Shown in pieces: positions 1 to 10,436 of a stretch of DNA of 64,000 bases. How positions within the stretch are numbered: position 1 is the first letter of the stretch; each line of letters starts with the position of its first letter. This DNA comes from Diaporthe sp. PMI_573 (Eukaryota > Ascomycota > Sordariomycetes > Diaporthales > Diaporthaceae). The stretch is taken from NCBI GenBank assembly GCA_021399435.1, contig JAJTUP010000124.1:62001-126000 (forward strand), in the 5' to 3' direction. The notes under the pieces are model-generated. The model made no database searches. It was not told where the DNA came from and was given only the letters and a program-made list of their open reading frames with translations. Made by a program: the position numbers and the translations under genes.

Positions 1-345
1 AGCTTAGAAAGTACTACTTTCCGGTTAAATGGGACAAGGCCTGCTCCCCTAAAACCTCCCTTAATAGTTTCTGGCTTGAAAACCTTGTTGTGTGCAGTGT
101 GGAAGGCGAGAAAGAACTCTGTCTTGTCGATGTGTGTAATCCGGGCCTTGCTGAATTGGTTGATTTCTCCGCCGTATGCCTTTTTCAATGGACCAAAACA
201 CCCAACATCTAGTGGCTGAAGTAGATGAGATGAATGAGGAGGCATACAAAGAGTAACGATCCTCTTTGCCTTGCAGTATCTCTCAAAACCCGTAGAATGG
301 TGACTTCCATGTCCGTCTAGTATCAATAGCCGATAGGCACCTGTT
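1..345 (-). mobile_element. truncated pogo-like transposon, transposase C-terminal part
   Basis: This stretch aligns by eye with about 14601-14945 of the complete pogo-like element further on, in the same minus orientation. It keeps the region around the third catalytic aspartate (HLLQPLDV, then FGPLKKAYG) and the conserved GGFRGAGL segment. Most differences between the copies are transitions. The reading frame shifts by one near 88-105, the same place as in the 14-kb copy. Similarity stops at about 345, so the 5' half of the gene and one terminus are missing; the other end is cut by the window edge. It cannot make a working transposase. Confidence 0.85.
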
Positions 346-1942
346 CGCGAAGGCGATTGAGCATTTCCCGCGCAGTTTCCACCAGATCAGTGAGGGTCGT
401 GACACTTTCTGTGGTTGTGGATCGCTCGATTGACATGTTTGCAAATACACCGGGCTCTATGGTGGAAAAACGTCTGTGGATACGATGCAACGAGTGTATA
501 GTTAGCGGTGTCGCTTTGTTTGCCTTTATGTGTTTGCGGGTCGAACCAGATGTGAGAAAGAGGCACCCTGTCAATTTATACAAAGGAGGTTCCTCTGGCC
601 TTGGAACGTGTTGGCCAGGCAGACAGATAAGCCTCACAAGGCACATTTCTCGCCCCACAAGGATGCCTTGTGTCCAGGGTGATACGCCTACCATAGATGA
701 TTGTTGGCGCAGTGATATGAGTCACACCTTGCCAGAATGCATCGCAACCCTCCCGAGCCTCACCAGTCAAAGTGGCAATTGATCGGTGAAGCACAGCTAT
801 CGCCTGCTGTGTTACCTTATGATACCTGCTATGGTTTCGCTAAGTACTTAGTGGCCTGCTTGTGGTGGCTGTGCTGTAGGTATGTGTGGTGGAAGCCGAC
901 ATGTTCCGACAACGTTTGTCCAGCGTGACCTACGATACGGGCGTGCAAAGAACTTCAGCTGGGATAAATTCTGCAACGCCTTACTCGATATGGAGAACAA
1001 CAAGCTTTTACTCCTCTTCGTCTCAGGGATAGAGGAAGGAATCTAGCGGTTGCGAACTTCTTGGCATCGACATATCCAAAGAACTATGTACTTCGGTTAT
1101 TTCGTCTTCGGATGACAACCGGAACCGTGATACCCTTAAACTACTTCAAGACCTCAAGAATTGAATCGCCTTTTCATTACACCTTGTCGGCGCGATAATC
1201 CTTTAGCCGGCTATGTTTTCAAACAGCCTAATTTCTAAGTAGTTGCTACGTCTAATTAAAAATTGTAAACAATTTGTTGTCTACCTGGGAATTTAGGGGT
1301 CCTTAGGTTTAAGAGCTCATGAGGGTAAGGTTGATATCCGGAACAAGCTTCAGATTCGGACATCCAATGTCAATCCCATTGACCATCTTATACTGCAATA
1401 TGAGGTCCGCTTGCGTAGATTTTCTTGGACGCTGGGAGTTATCACATATATATCTGAAATCTGCAAAATCTATAATGCTACACTATTTTAACTTATTCGC
1501 AATCTCGGTACATGTCTGAGCGCACCCGCCACACAGCCAAGACCCCGCGTCGACCCGCCTGAACCAGGAACAATAGGCTTGCTACGATTTCGCGCGGTTT
1601 CTTCTCCGCTGTACAGATGATAGTTCCGCAACAAATTTCGAAGGGCAGGCCAACCATGGAAAACTCAGGTTGATGGCCGTATTCAATGTTCACTACGGCA
1701 CATCCTGTTTCACATTGAGGCTCAGATTTTAGAGTATAATACCTAGTACTTTGGTGTCGGCATACTTTAAGAGAGCGGATATTTGCGCCCCAAAAAAGAG
1801 ATCGGAGATTCGCACACCCAAAAACGGAGGGTACAAGCCCGCTGACAAGTCACTTGACTGGAACACAGTAACCACCCTTGATTACATCATCAATCGAAGA
1901 CTGCAGGGCTCTGACAATGCGGCTAGAGGTCATGATTACAAG
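346..1942. other. no recognised gene
   Basis: Open frames exist on both strands at 357-782 (+) and 323-794 (-), but they overlap each other and I recognise no domain in either. The rest, to the start of the deaminase gene, has no convincing coding stretch. The frame of the deaminase is already open from about 1751, so part of 1751-1942 may be an upstream exon or 5' coding sequence of that gene. Confidence 0.4.
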
Positions 1943-3641
1943 ATGAGGCGCGAGGACCTGAAAAGGCGTGAGGCTGCTCTTGGCTTCGAGTGGAATTACG
2001 CCAGCCGCGCGTCGCACAAGGAACAACACGTAAATCGCATTCTCCAAGGCTTTAAGGCCCATGACGAAAAGAATGTCTACTCGAAGGAGCCTGCTCGGCA
2101 GGGCGTCACCGGGCAGTCCCATCCGCGAGTCGCTGGCGACCATTTCCTGGCGAACAAAGCCCTAATTGATAGGACGATGGTCTTCAAGCTCGCCAGGCAA
2201 GCACCAAAGGGCGCACACCTGCATATCCACTTCAACGCATGTCTGCAGCCCCATGTGCTGCTCCAGATTGCGAGTCAGATAGAGCATATATACATCACAA
2301 GCGATATACCGTTACACACAACAGATAATAATCATCTCTTACGGTACCGTCGATGCAGGATACAATTTTCCATCATAGATCCCACTGCCAGTAAGGGAAA
2401 CCTGTTCCAAGCTGATTACGTTGGCCGCAGGCCGATGACATTCCGTGAATTTATACAAGAATTCCCTCAACGTTTCCACGGAGCAGATGCCCTGGGGTGG
2501 CTAAAGGAAAAGCTAGTTTTCCGAGAGGAAGAGGCTCACGACCCGGCCCAGACGGTTAAGGGAGCATGGGAGGAGTTTAACGCCCGGACGCAAATGATGA
2601 AAGGCCTTTTCAACTATGAGACGGCGTATCGTAAATACACACGCAAGTGCCTTGAAGATTTTGTAAAGTGACAATATCCAGTACACCGAGATACGGCCCA
2701 ATTTTATAGACACAAACCAGGTATGGACCGACGATAGGAAGGGCAAAATCGACAATATCGGCATTATGGAAATTATCATTCAGGAGGTCGAGCTTTTCCG
2801 GCGGGAAAACAAAGACAGTGATACTTGTTTTATAGGCATCAAGGTTATATACTGCTGTACCCCACGGAAAAGGTTGCCAGCGGGCTTGCCGAATGCCTCC
2901 GCTTCAAGAAAAGATGGCCGAGCTGGATTGCTGGGTTCGACCTGGTCGGCGAGGAGGGCATGGGCAAGCCGCTCAGTGCCTTTGTCCCCGAATTGTTGCA
3001 GTTCCGGAAAGACTGCGCGCAGGCGGGCGTTGGGGAGATCCCGTTCCTGTTCCACTGCGGCGAGACGCTCGAGTCTGGCTCCGAGACGGACGACAACCTC
3101 GTGGATGCTGTCCTGCTTGGGACGCGCCGCATAGGCCACGGATTCTCCCTCGCGCGCCGCCCATACCTCATGGAGCGTATGAAGAAGGCTGGCGTGTGTG
3201 TCGAGCTCTGTCCTATCTCGAACGAAGTCCTGGGACTGACGCCGCGAGTGAGCGGGCATGCTATGTACGGCATGCTGGCCAATAATGTCCACTGCACTGT
3301 GAGCAGTGATAATGGGACTTTGTTCAAGTGAGTAAATATGTCTATATTGCTTATGGACAGGCTTACAATTATGGCCTCTAACCGTTGTCTATAATAGTTC
3401 GACCCTCTCGCACGACTTCTACCAGGCCATGATCGGCAGACCCGACATGACTCTTTTCGGCTGGAAGCAACTGATCGAGTGGAGCATCGAACACGCCTGC
3501 ATGTCGCCTGTCGAGCAGCAGGACGTGCGGCGGGTGTGGAATGCTCGGTGGGAGAGGTTCCTGGACGGGGTTATCGAGGAGTTTGGGGCGTTTGATATCG
3601 ATGCGATGAAAAGGTCTGGTCGTTGGGCGGCGATGGCTTAA
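1943..3641 (+). pseudogene. ADGF/CECR1-type adenosine deaminase, frameshifted
   Basis: This is an adenosine-deaminase-family gene of the ADGF type, which hydrolyses adenosine to inosine. Family marks seen are the metal-binding HLHIHFNA segment, the FDLVGEEG block, FHCGETLE, RRIGHGFSL, a PISNEVLG block and SSDNGTLF. A typical intron lies at 3328-3397 (GTGAGT..ATAG); the last exon runs 3398-3641. The frame is broken twice: one extra base near 2665 (after CLEDFV) moves the reading to the next frame, and a compensating change near 2877 restores it, so about 70 codons are out of frame. The ATG at 1943 is the first in-frame one, but the frame is open upstream without an ATG, so the true 5' end is uncertain. 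Alternatives are sequencing error or a very recent pseudogene. Confidence 0.85.
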
Positions 3642-4381
3642 GTATTGTACTTTTAGCGTGGCAGGTAAAGGAACTTGGAAGTTATCTCTAAGTACGCAGC
3701 ACTCTGTTTTCTGCTTATAAATATTTGAATCAAACCAATGTGGTTGGCTCTTCATTGCGCAACACTTGTCCAGAGGTAAGTGCTGTTGTTTTCCTTGTTA
3801 CTCGCACCGGCCAAAACCCCGCATCATCTGAGTGTTTTTTTTTTGGTGCAGATCAGCCCCTGGCAGGTTCATTTTGACAGCATGGGGCTGCCCAATGGAC
3901 GTACACAGCGCTCAAAAACAAAGCAACGTCAGAGCGCTTGTTACGGGTGGCATTTGCACCCGCGTGATGTGAATCTCGTCCTGCAGGAGGAATAAAATAA
4001 CTTTCGGAAACGCAATACCCATTTTAAATATCTGTTAAAGGCTCGGTAGGTTGGAGCTCCCGACTAATCAATGTGGGCCAATACTTGTAATGCATTATTG
4101 AGTGGGAAGAGTGGTGCGCCGGCTAGCCGCAGGATGTATAGTACTAGTAATAGTACATCTCATCTAATGTCTCAAGCGTTACTTTAAAAGCACAGAGTGC
4201 GCAGAAAAGTGTAGAAGCACTACGCATTTAGCGACCTTTGGTGCAAAGTGCATGTCACACGTCATACCCTATGAGGATGCCAGAATAGATTTCTCTAGCT
4301 CGCTGCCCTGCTTCTATCGACTATTACAACCCTTCTGGCAATGGTATTTACTGACATATACACGACCAGGATAGGGCAAAT
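3642..4381. other. intergenic, nothing recognised
   Basis: No coding segment with recognisable features. A short open frame at 3780-3995 looks accidental. Confidence 0.5.
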
Positions 4382-4990
4382 GTGACATTCATCACCCTCC
4401 AGTCTCTAGATCGTGAGGACGCCCATAGCAGGAATGCTCAGCGACAAGCCGTTGAGAGGGACCAACAGTTAGCAGAAGGGCTCACGATAGGGGCAAGCAG
4501 TTGTGCCCGGAAGCGACGATCTGGGCCAACGTCATCAGCGCCGGCAGCACTTGTGGGTATGCCCTCAAGCTCGAGGCAACCGGCTAAGAGGCAGCGGAAG
4601 GGGGGGCGGCAGACTGTTAACCAGCTGCCCTCTATAGACGTAGCGGCTGACGACGTCGCCGACGTCGACGACAGCGGCGACGGCGATAGGGGCGAGGAAA
4701 CGCAGGGCACAATCGTCTGCGGCGACACTGACGATTGCCGAATCGACCTCTCGAGCAACGGGCTAAGCGATTGACTTAGAAGTCGACTTTGTCACTAAAC
4801 AAGCGTAATTAGGGCTAATTGAGTGTGTTTTGCAATAGTTGGGCAATTGGTCAATTGGCAAATCGATAGTGACATTCTTTTTTGTATGGCAAATAGGTGT
4901 GCAAATAGAATTGGCGCACATAGGGCAACGTGATTAGTCATGAAATTGGGTGCGCCATCCGTTTTTTTGGGTGCGAATATCCGGTCTCAT
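4382..4990 (+). mobile_element. 3' end of a Fot/pogo-like transposon
   Basis: The open frame 4382-4774 (130 codons) begins without a proper start context. It reads as a basic, low-complexity tail with KRRSGPTSS and RQPAKRQRKGG, like the C-termini of fungal Fot/pogo transposases. It is followed at 4946-4986 by terminus-like sequence (GGGTGCG.CATCCG, then GGGTGCGAATATCCG). The same terminal block recurs at 54290-54412 and in short form near 23168. The N-terminal and catalytic parts are absent, so this is a truncated copy. The family assignment rests mainly on the shared terminus. Confidence 0.5.
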
Positions 4991-5165
4991 GTTTTGTATG
5001 GATGAACTGCAGGACTCCGCTTTCTAAGACAGCCCTTTCTGTCATTCCAATTGCAAAAACAATCTTCACTCTGCTCTCTTTCCAACTACCGGCTAGAGTT
5101 GTATCCCTTCCCCCACCCCTCTATATTGCATGTTTCCGTCCATAATCTGCAAAGTATTTGATAAT

Positions 5166-6165
5166 ATGGCGAACGAGGTATGTGTGAGGTTCAATTGGAA
5201 CAATCCAAACTCCACTCCATTTCGCACCCAAGATTGCCTCTGGTCAATTCCCATGTCTCCGTCCTCGATAGCCTCTCTCCTCCCCTGCTTCTGCAACCTG
5301 CCAGCACCTTCAGGTTCAATCTATGTTCCCTGTATCTGGATCGTGCAAGATGATGACTAACGTTACGATGAGATGGCCTCCATCATGAAGGATTATGCTA
5401 AGCGTGGCGGTCAGTTGGGCCCCGACGAGCGCGAACTGCTATCCGTGGTCTACAAGAATGCCGCTAAGGCTCAAGATATCTCCTGGCGCATTATACACTC
5501 CATTGAGCAAAAAGAAGCGCCCAAGAACGTCCCCATCATTAGAGAGTACCGCCATAGGATCGAGCTAGAGATCGAGAAGGCCCGCCAGGAGGTGCTCGAT
5601 GTACTGGACAACTCCCTCATCCCTCAGGCCGCCTCTAGCGAAGCCAAGGTCTTCTACCACAAGTTGTAAGACTGGCTTGCCCAAAACCCTACAAAATTTA
5701 CCATCATACATAGCTATTGACATCCACACAAACAGGAAAGCTGACTATCACCGTTACCTTGCTGAATTTGTCATCGGTGAGAAGCGTAATACCGCTACCA
5801 CTGCTGCCCACGAGGCTTACAAGGTGAGAGTTTTCACAACACCGATTAGGTGCGCTGTCCACTCACACACCTGTCTTCAGAATGCCACCGATGTGGCGCA
5901 GGCCGAGTTAACCCCTGCTCACCCTACCCGCCTGGCACTGGCCCTCAACTACTCTGTGTTCTACCATCAGATTCTGGGCTGCCCAGACCGTGCCTACCGC
6001 CTCACCAAACAGGCCTTGGACGATGCCGAGCTGTGCTCCTTAGGCGAGAAGTCCTACGGGGATAGCAACCTTGTTATAAAACTTCTCCGGGACAACCTCA
6101 CCTTGTGGACGTCGTCCATCAATGGCGAGGATGAGGCCGCAGGCGCCAAAGAGAAGCAGGATTGA
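5166..6165 (+). pseudogene. divergent extra copy of a 14-3-3 gene
   Basis: 14-3-3 proteins are dimeric phosphoserine/phosphothreonine-binding adaptors. The body of one is clear: [67 protein letters not shown] and LRDNLTLW. Introns fit at 5666-5735 and 5824-5880, giving exons up to 5665, 5736-5823 and 5881-6165. The 5' part is damaged: a short first exon (ATG at 5166, donor at 5178, acceptor 5313) does not join in frame, and a TAA at 5358-5360 stands just before the conserved RYDEM. Helix 8 is shortened (the usual AFDDAIAELD region reads ALDDAELCS). The ATG at 5373 could start an N-terminally truncated product. More likely this is a decaying paralogue than the housekeeping copy. Confidence 0.85.
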
Positions 6166-7587
6166 CATTTGGTGCACCAGCCCTTCACAGAGATATCTGG
6201 GGATGGTTTCCCCAGTCGAGGTTTGTAATACCCGAAGCAAGACTCGGGTTCGTTATTTCCGAGGATGTAGCTCCCCTTTCAGTCTGTGTGGAGAAAAGCA
6301 AAGGGTTAGGGTCCCAGGAGCTCTATTTCTATGTATTTGGCCGGTTGGCACACACCCACTCATTTAATTCCTTACGCACACAACGCGTCGTCTCAGAATG
6401 AAGTCCTTCAACCGCTCTATTTCTCCTCAAATTGGCACCAACGTGCCATACTTAGATGGAACACAAATACCATATATGTCGTCCAACACGGTACAGGGCC
6501 GGTGCCGGAAGATCTTGACCGCTTGTGAGCGGTCTTCTTGTCTTTAGTAAGGTGCTGGACCTGGACTTGGTTGGCCGTGACGGGTTCGGGAGTAATCTTG
6601 CCGGAGCTAGCGGTGCCACATTGCTGTAGAAAACCGCAACCGTTGCGAATATCAATGTTAAAACACAGCAGTTCTACGGACCATATCTAGTATGCACCAA
6701 ACCTCAACGGCAACATCACACAGCTTGCGGATTCTCTATCTAAAGGCTTCGTTCTGCGGGCTAATGTTACAAATCTTGAGCGCCGTTATAGATCTTATAT
6801 AAATTTGAGAGATCATTGATAACCAGAGGGTCTATCCTGCGTAAATCCAAGGAACAGGGCTAGAACCACTCCCTAATATCGACTCCAAAGCTGATGGCCA
6901 GAAGGAACCCGTGGAGCCTCAATAGTACCGGGTGTGGAATATTTGCCACACATAACATATTTGGAGCAGGCCCGAAACTTTTTGTACGAGGAATATCATA
7001 TATAGTCCCTTAGTTACATATTTCTAGAAGTTGCAACGTAAATCCTGCTTGGCTCCAAAGGGCGGAACAACTTTCGAGGAAAGTTTTCAGTTGGACATGT
7101 TCTTCACCATTTTTCGAGATGGCGACAAGGAATACTGAGCCGTGGTGAAGCTGTCGGTATCAAACGTCTACGGTGTCTCTGATAACCTTTTAAGTGGCGA
7201 TAATCACGTTCCTTTCGTCTCTTCCGACAGCCTTATTCCATCAAGCCCAGCACAGCTCATAAACGGTCTGTTACCATAAAGCTAGATGCGTCTGGCCGAG
7301 AGATCCTCTCAGGGCAACCGAGCCAAATTGGAAAGGAGAATCGTGAAGGGGGCGCGGAATGATGACAAGGGATATTGACGAGTGCTTGGGTTTGTTTGGG
7401 AAAGCGGTGGGGCTGTTTCTCTATTTTGGTTTTGAATTCTTATTTATTTAGGTGAGATTTGTGAGATATTGGAATTTGCCATTGAGCCCTAGATTAGACA
7501 AGATCTACAACAGTGAAAGCATATTGCTAATCAAGATCAAGAACAAGAACACTTATATCCAGCAGTGCCTATGTCTAGCAACCCCGT
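6166..7587. other. gene-poor stretch
   Basis: About 1.4 kb with no recognisable gene. Short open frames around 6122-6655 overlap on both strands and carry no motif I know. From about 7430 the sequence becomes AT-rich. Confidence 0.5.
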
Positions 7588-7649
7588 CTATATATCATCG
7601 ATGGGTTCCACTGTTATCTTTTGCTCTGGAACCCATCGATGATATATAG
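7588..7649. repeat. 23-bp perfect inverted repeat (hairpin)
   Basis: Arm 7588-7610 is the exact reverse complement of arm 7627-7649, with a 16-base spacer (7611-7626). The arms contain CATCGATG. It lies immediately 5' of a pogo-like transposase fragment and may be the remains of a fold-back end. Confidence 0.9.
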
Positions 7650-7654
7650 TTTTG

Positions 7655-7862
7655 ACCTCATCGCAAAGAATTACGCGTCGAGAAGCATAAACTTGACCCA
7701 GTTGAAGAGCAAACACTTGTTCAATATATCATTGAGCAAGATGCACGAGGATTTCCAATGCGGCTTTCTGGTGTGGAAGATATGGCTAACCTCCTGCTGG
7801 CATCGCGTGATGGCAAGCCTGTTGGTACTAAATGGGCACGACGCTTCGTGGATCGGGCCACG
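7655..7862 (+). mobile_element. pogo-like transposase fragment (CENP-B/Tc5 HTH)
   Basis: The plus strand reads through EEQTLVQYIIEQDARGFP, VEDMANLLL and GTKWARRFV, the second DNA-binding helix-turn-helix of fungal pogo/Fot transposases (compare VEDMANSLL and GKHWAQRFV in the 14-15.7 kb element). Nothing upstream or downstream continues it: a perfect hairpin precedes it and a hAT fragment in opposite orientation starts at about 7863. It is a short relic. Confidence 0.75.
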
Positions 7863-7865
7863 ATT

Positions 7866-8036
7866 CAGGGCAACGCAGCTTTTGCAGACCCAGCGCCGCT
7901 CAACGCCGTTCTGAATATCGTAACCTTCGGCCCAAAGCCATGAATCAGTATCTCGACCGCGTTCAGCCCAAAGCCAGCCTTTGAAGTGGCTGAATAGGCG
8001 ATTCTCGATAAGCTCTTTGTCGGATTCGGCAGCCAT
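7866..8036 (-). mobile_element. hAT transposase N-terminal fragment
   Basis: On the minus strand, from an ATG at 8036, the frame reads RLFSHFKGWLWAE, then WAEGYDIQN and RRWVCKSC. This matches the N-terminal region of the hAT copy at 38.8-39.2 kb (RLFRHFHGYIW, WDYGYDIQN, RIWVCHQC), a BED-like zinc-binding start of the transposase. The frame then runs on through the antisense of the pogo fragment, so the long minus ORF to 7671 is a chimera of two relics. Confidence 0.7.
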
Positions 8037-8491
8037 GGCGAGAATATTGTAGCGTTGAAGTCCCTGAAGGCATTGAAGGCCAAACGCGTGCTCAACGCGT
8101 ATGGCCGCGAGATTAGGGGATAATATTAGCGCTGACAAGGGCCTGGGGGCAGTACATCCACCGCCATATAATTAGTATGGGTGGGAAGTTAGAACGGGCC
8201 GGGCTGGTCGGGGGCCCCGGTCAACAGTCAGGTCCGCCACAAATGTGCCGCAGTGGTCCATATGGACCACTGGGAATAGCTTCAAGTGGATGGGTGGATT
8301 ATGTAATAATAGCCTTCGCAGTGGATGTATTAGTGGGTGGTCCATATGGGGGTGGTCCACGTGTATTTGCAGTGGAGAGACGCCGAACCCTGGAGGTGGC
8401 CACCATCGCCAACCAGACATTGTCTGGATTTGAATTGGTATTGTTCATTCAGTCTTCTGTTGGTAAAAGGTCATCGTATACCAATCTGAAC
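8037..8491. repeat. probable hAT terminal region with palindrome
   Basis: A 22-bp perfect palindrome (half-site CAGTGGTCCAT) lies at 8251-8272. CAGTGG or GTGGTCCA recurs at about 8320, 8337, 8352 and 8371. Clustered short motifs like this are usual in hAT subterminal DNA, and the hAT fragment at 7866-8036 points away from this end, so it is plausibly that element's 5' terminus. No gene is seen. Confidence 0.45.
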
Positions 8492-10132
8492 TCAATCCTT
8501 CTCAGGCGAGAGCAACCTGACCTTTTTGGCTCCGTTCGGAGGCCCTCGTATCACCTCCTCTCTTTCCCGACTTCTACGGTCATCCTTCTCCTGGTCCCAT
8601 CTTCGCACAGGCTCCCAGGCTGCGTGCTGCAGGGCTTCTTCGACGCTTGGCCGATCATTAGGGTCCCATGCTAGCATCGATACTAGCAGGTCACGCAGAG
8701 GTTCAGATATGCTCCGTAGGCGGCACCTCTCCTCTAGAGACCTGACAATGCCGCGGTGAAACCCCTCATTTACCCTGACGAGGCCAGCTGGAGGGACCAG
8801 AAACGCGCGGAGCCAGGAGGCCGCTAAGGCCCATACGTCTGCCTTGCTTGAATAGCACGTCTCCTTCGAGCTGGTCCAGACCTCAGGAGCGACCCAGTAC
8901 CCACTGTGACCCGGGACGCCGTAGTTGCGGGTGCAGATGGCAGAAGTTATCACTGCTCTAGTTGGAGGGCAATGTCCAGGATCTGAAATCACCATGAGGG
9001 CCTTCGGTCGAATCCTGCCATGTATGAACCCCCTTCTGTGGATCATGGCGAGTCCCGACAACGTCTGATGAAAGTAAGCGAGACGGGCGTCGTCTCCCAA
9101 CTTACGCCACTGCGCGGATATCAGGGTCTCGAAGTCGGACTCGGCGAGCGGCATGCTGTAGAACACCTCTTCATCGCCCTGCTGAGGCCCAGCAGCCAAT
9201 CCATCTCTTTCGATCCAACAAGGCGGCGAGTCTCCATGCTCGCACCAACTCGTGATCATGCCGAGCAAACCATCGCTTGTTCCGCTTGTCGATGCTACCT
9301 GCAGCTCAGTCCTTGCGCGACGCCCTGCTTCCCGACCTGCCTTGTAGACAATCCTCTTCACGGCTACAGGCTGGCCAGAATGAAGATGGAGTCCATAGTG
9401 TACAGACTCGTGTGGCCGCTTCGACAATTCGCCATGCACCCTCACGTCCCAGAGCGTGAAGTGCTTCTCATTTGGGACCGGGGCTAGGCATGTCGCTGGG
9501 TTGATTTGGCACAGACGGTTTCGCACCGCGGTGAAAGTGTTGTAATCATGGGGTTGTAGTGTGAATTCGAGGATGAAGTCGTATTCACCAAAATGAAGAT
9601 GATTGGTTTGCTTCAGAAGCACGCAAGTCGAGTCCGGTCTACCGCCTCCTCTCAGTGTAAGATCATTACCATTGACATCCCCGCTCTTGTAGATGATGGG
9701 CAGAGAACAAACATTGCGCAAAAGGAGCGACCCGGAATTTGGATGAAATAACAGCATGGCGTGGATGCTCTTGATGGATTTGCGAGCATGTTTCGAGCCA
9801 TGTGAGTTCCCCGGGGGACAGAGCAGAACGTCGACTTTGGAATAACTCGCCTGTGTCTTTGGCAGAGACGGCGATGGCCCGGCGCCCACGCGCCATTTGC
9901 CCAATAGGACAGGGGGATCATCGGAGTCGATGGGAAGCGACGGGACGGATAAGAGGTAGGCAATCCTCTCGTCCTCGTTGACGAGGCATGGGGTTGAGGC
10001 ATCGCTGTCGTGCACCGCTTCCAGAAGGTGCAAGGCGGCCGCATTCCCAGGCCGGAGCGTCGCGAATTGTATGCCCTTTGCTTCGCGGACCTGGTCCTGC
10101 GCGCCCTGGACAGTATGATTCAATTCAGGCAT
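8492..10132 (-). CDS. FHA-like plus protein-kinase-fold protein, probable pseudokinase
   Basis: A single 546-codon open frame. Residues about 75-190 look like a degenerate forkhead-associated (FHA) domain, which in family members binds phosphothreonine. Residues about 225-515 have a protein-kinase fold: the VAVK lysine is present (K259) and VAPEVW (413-418) marks the APE region. Two catalytic motifs are lost: the HRD position reads HGR (371-373), the expected catalytic-loop asparagine is alanine, and no DFG can be found around residue 396. It therefore probably does not phosphorylate and may act as a scaffold or allosteric partner (inference). It is transcribed away from the gene at 10437 with a 304-bp shared promoter, the same arrangement as at 47.7-51.4 kb. 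The C-terminus is highly charged. No intron is needed. Confidence 0.8.
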   Translation of the reverse strand: MPELNHTVQGAQDQVREAKGIQFATLRPGNAAALHLLEAVHDSDASTPCLVNEDERIAYLLSVPSLPIDSDDPPVLLGKWRVGAGPSPSLPKTQASYSKVDVLLCPPGNSHGSKHARKSIKSIHAMLLFHPNSGSLLLRNVCSLPIIYKSGDVNGNDLTLRGGGRPDSTCVLLKQTNHLHFGEYDFILEFTLQPHDYNTFTAVRNRLCQINPATCLAPVPNEKHFTLWDVRVHGELSKRPHESVHYGLHLHSGQPVAVKRIVYKAGREAGRRARTELQVASTSGTSDGLLGMITSWCEHGDSPPCWIERDGLAAGPQQGDEEVFYSMPLAESDFETLISAQWRKLGDDARLAYFHQTLSGLAMIHRRGFIHGRIRPKALMVISDPGHCPPTRAVITSAICTRNYGVPGHSGYWVAPEVWTSSKETCYSSKADVWALAASWLRAFLVPPAGLVRVNEGFHRGIVRSLEERCRLRSISEPLRDLLVSMLAWDPNDRPSVEEALQHAAWEPVRRWDQEKDDRRSREREEVIRGPPNGAKKVRLLSPEKD

Positions 10133-10436
10133 TTGACACTTTCCCAGGTATCACGGGTACCGATGGTAAAGAGAGATCTAATCTGCCTACCTAGGTATCC
10201 GGAGTACGCCCGTGGTAGGAGTGGGGGCACGCTTACCTCAGGCACTCAGACCCACTGGGGGCGCTTAACAGCGCGACGCCTTCCCTAAAGGGGTAATGGC
10301 TCCCAGAATCACGTGCGCTTAGCGCTTGCGTCTATTCGGCTAGTGTGTGGGTCTGAGTACCTGAGGTAAGGGCACGCTGGCCGCCTCGGTCACGTGACTA
10401 ACTGGGGACGTTAATCTCCCGGGACGACGGCAACGA
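10133..10436. promoter_or_regulatory. bidirectional promoter with inverted repeat and two CACGTG boxes
   Basis: This 304-bp gap separates two divergent genes. It holds an imperfect inverted repeat, arms 10232-10255 and 10347-10370 (23 of 24 positions pair), flanking CACGTG at 10310-10315. A second CACGTG lies at 10391-10396. CACGTG is the core bound by bHLH-type factors, known in fungi for Cbf1/SREBP-like regulators. Binding here is inference. Confidence 0.6.

Noticed and set aside
2780..3327. Long antisense frames opposite the deaminase (2780-3292, 2845-3327)
   Set aside because: Shadows of the GC-rich deaminase exon, which has clear family motifs on the plus strand.
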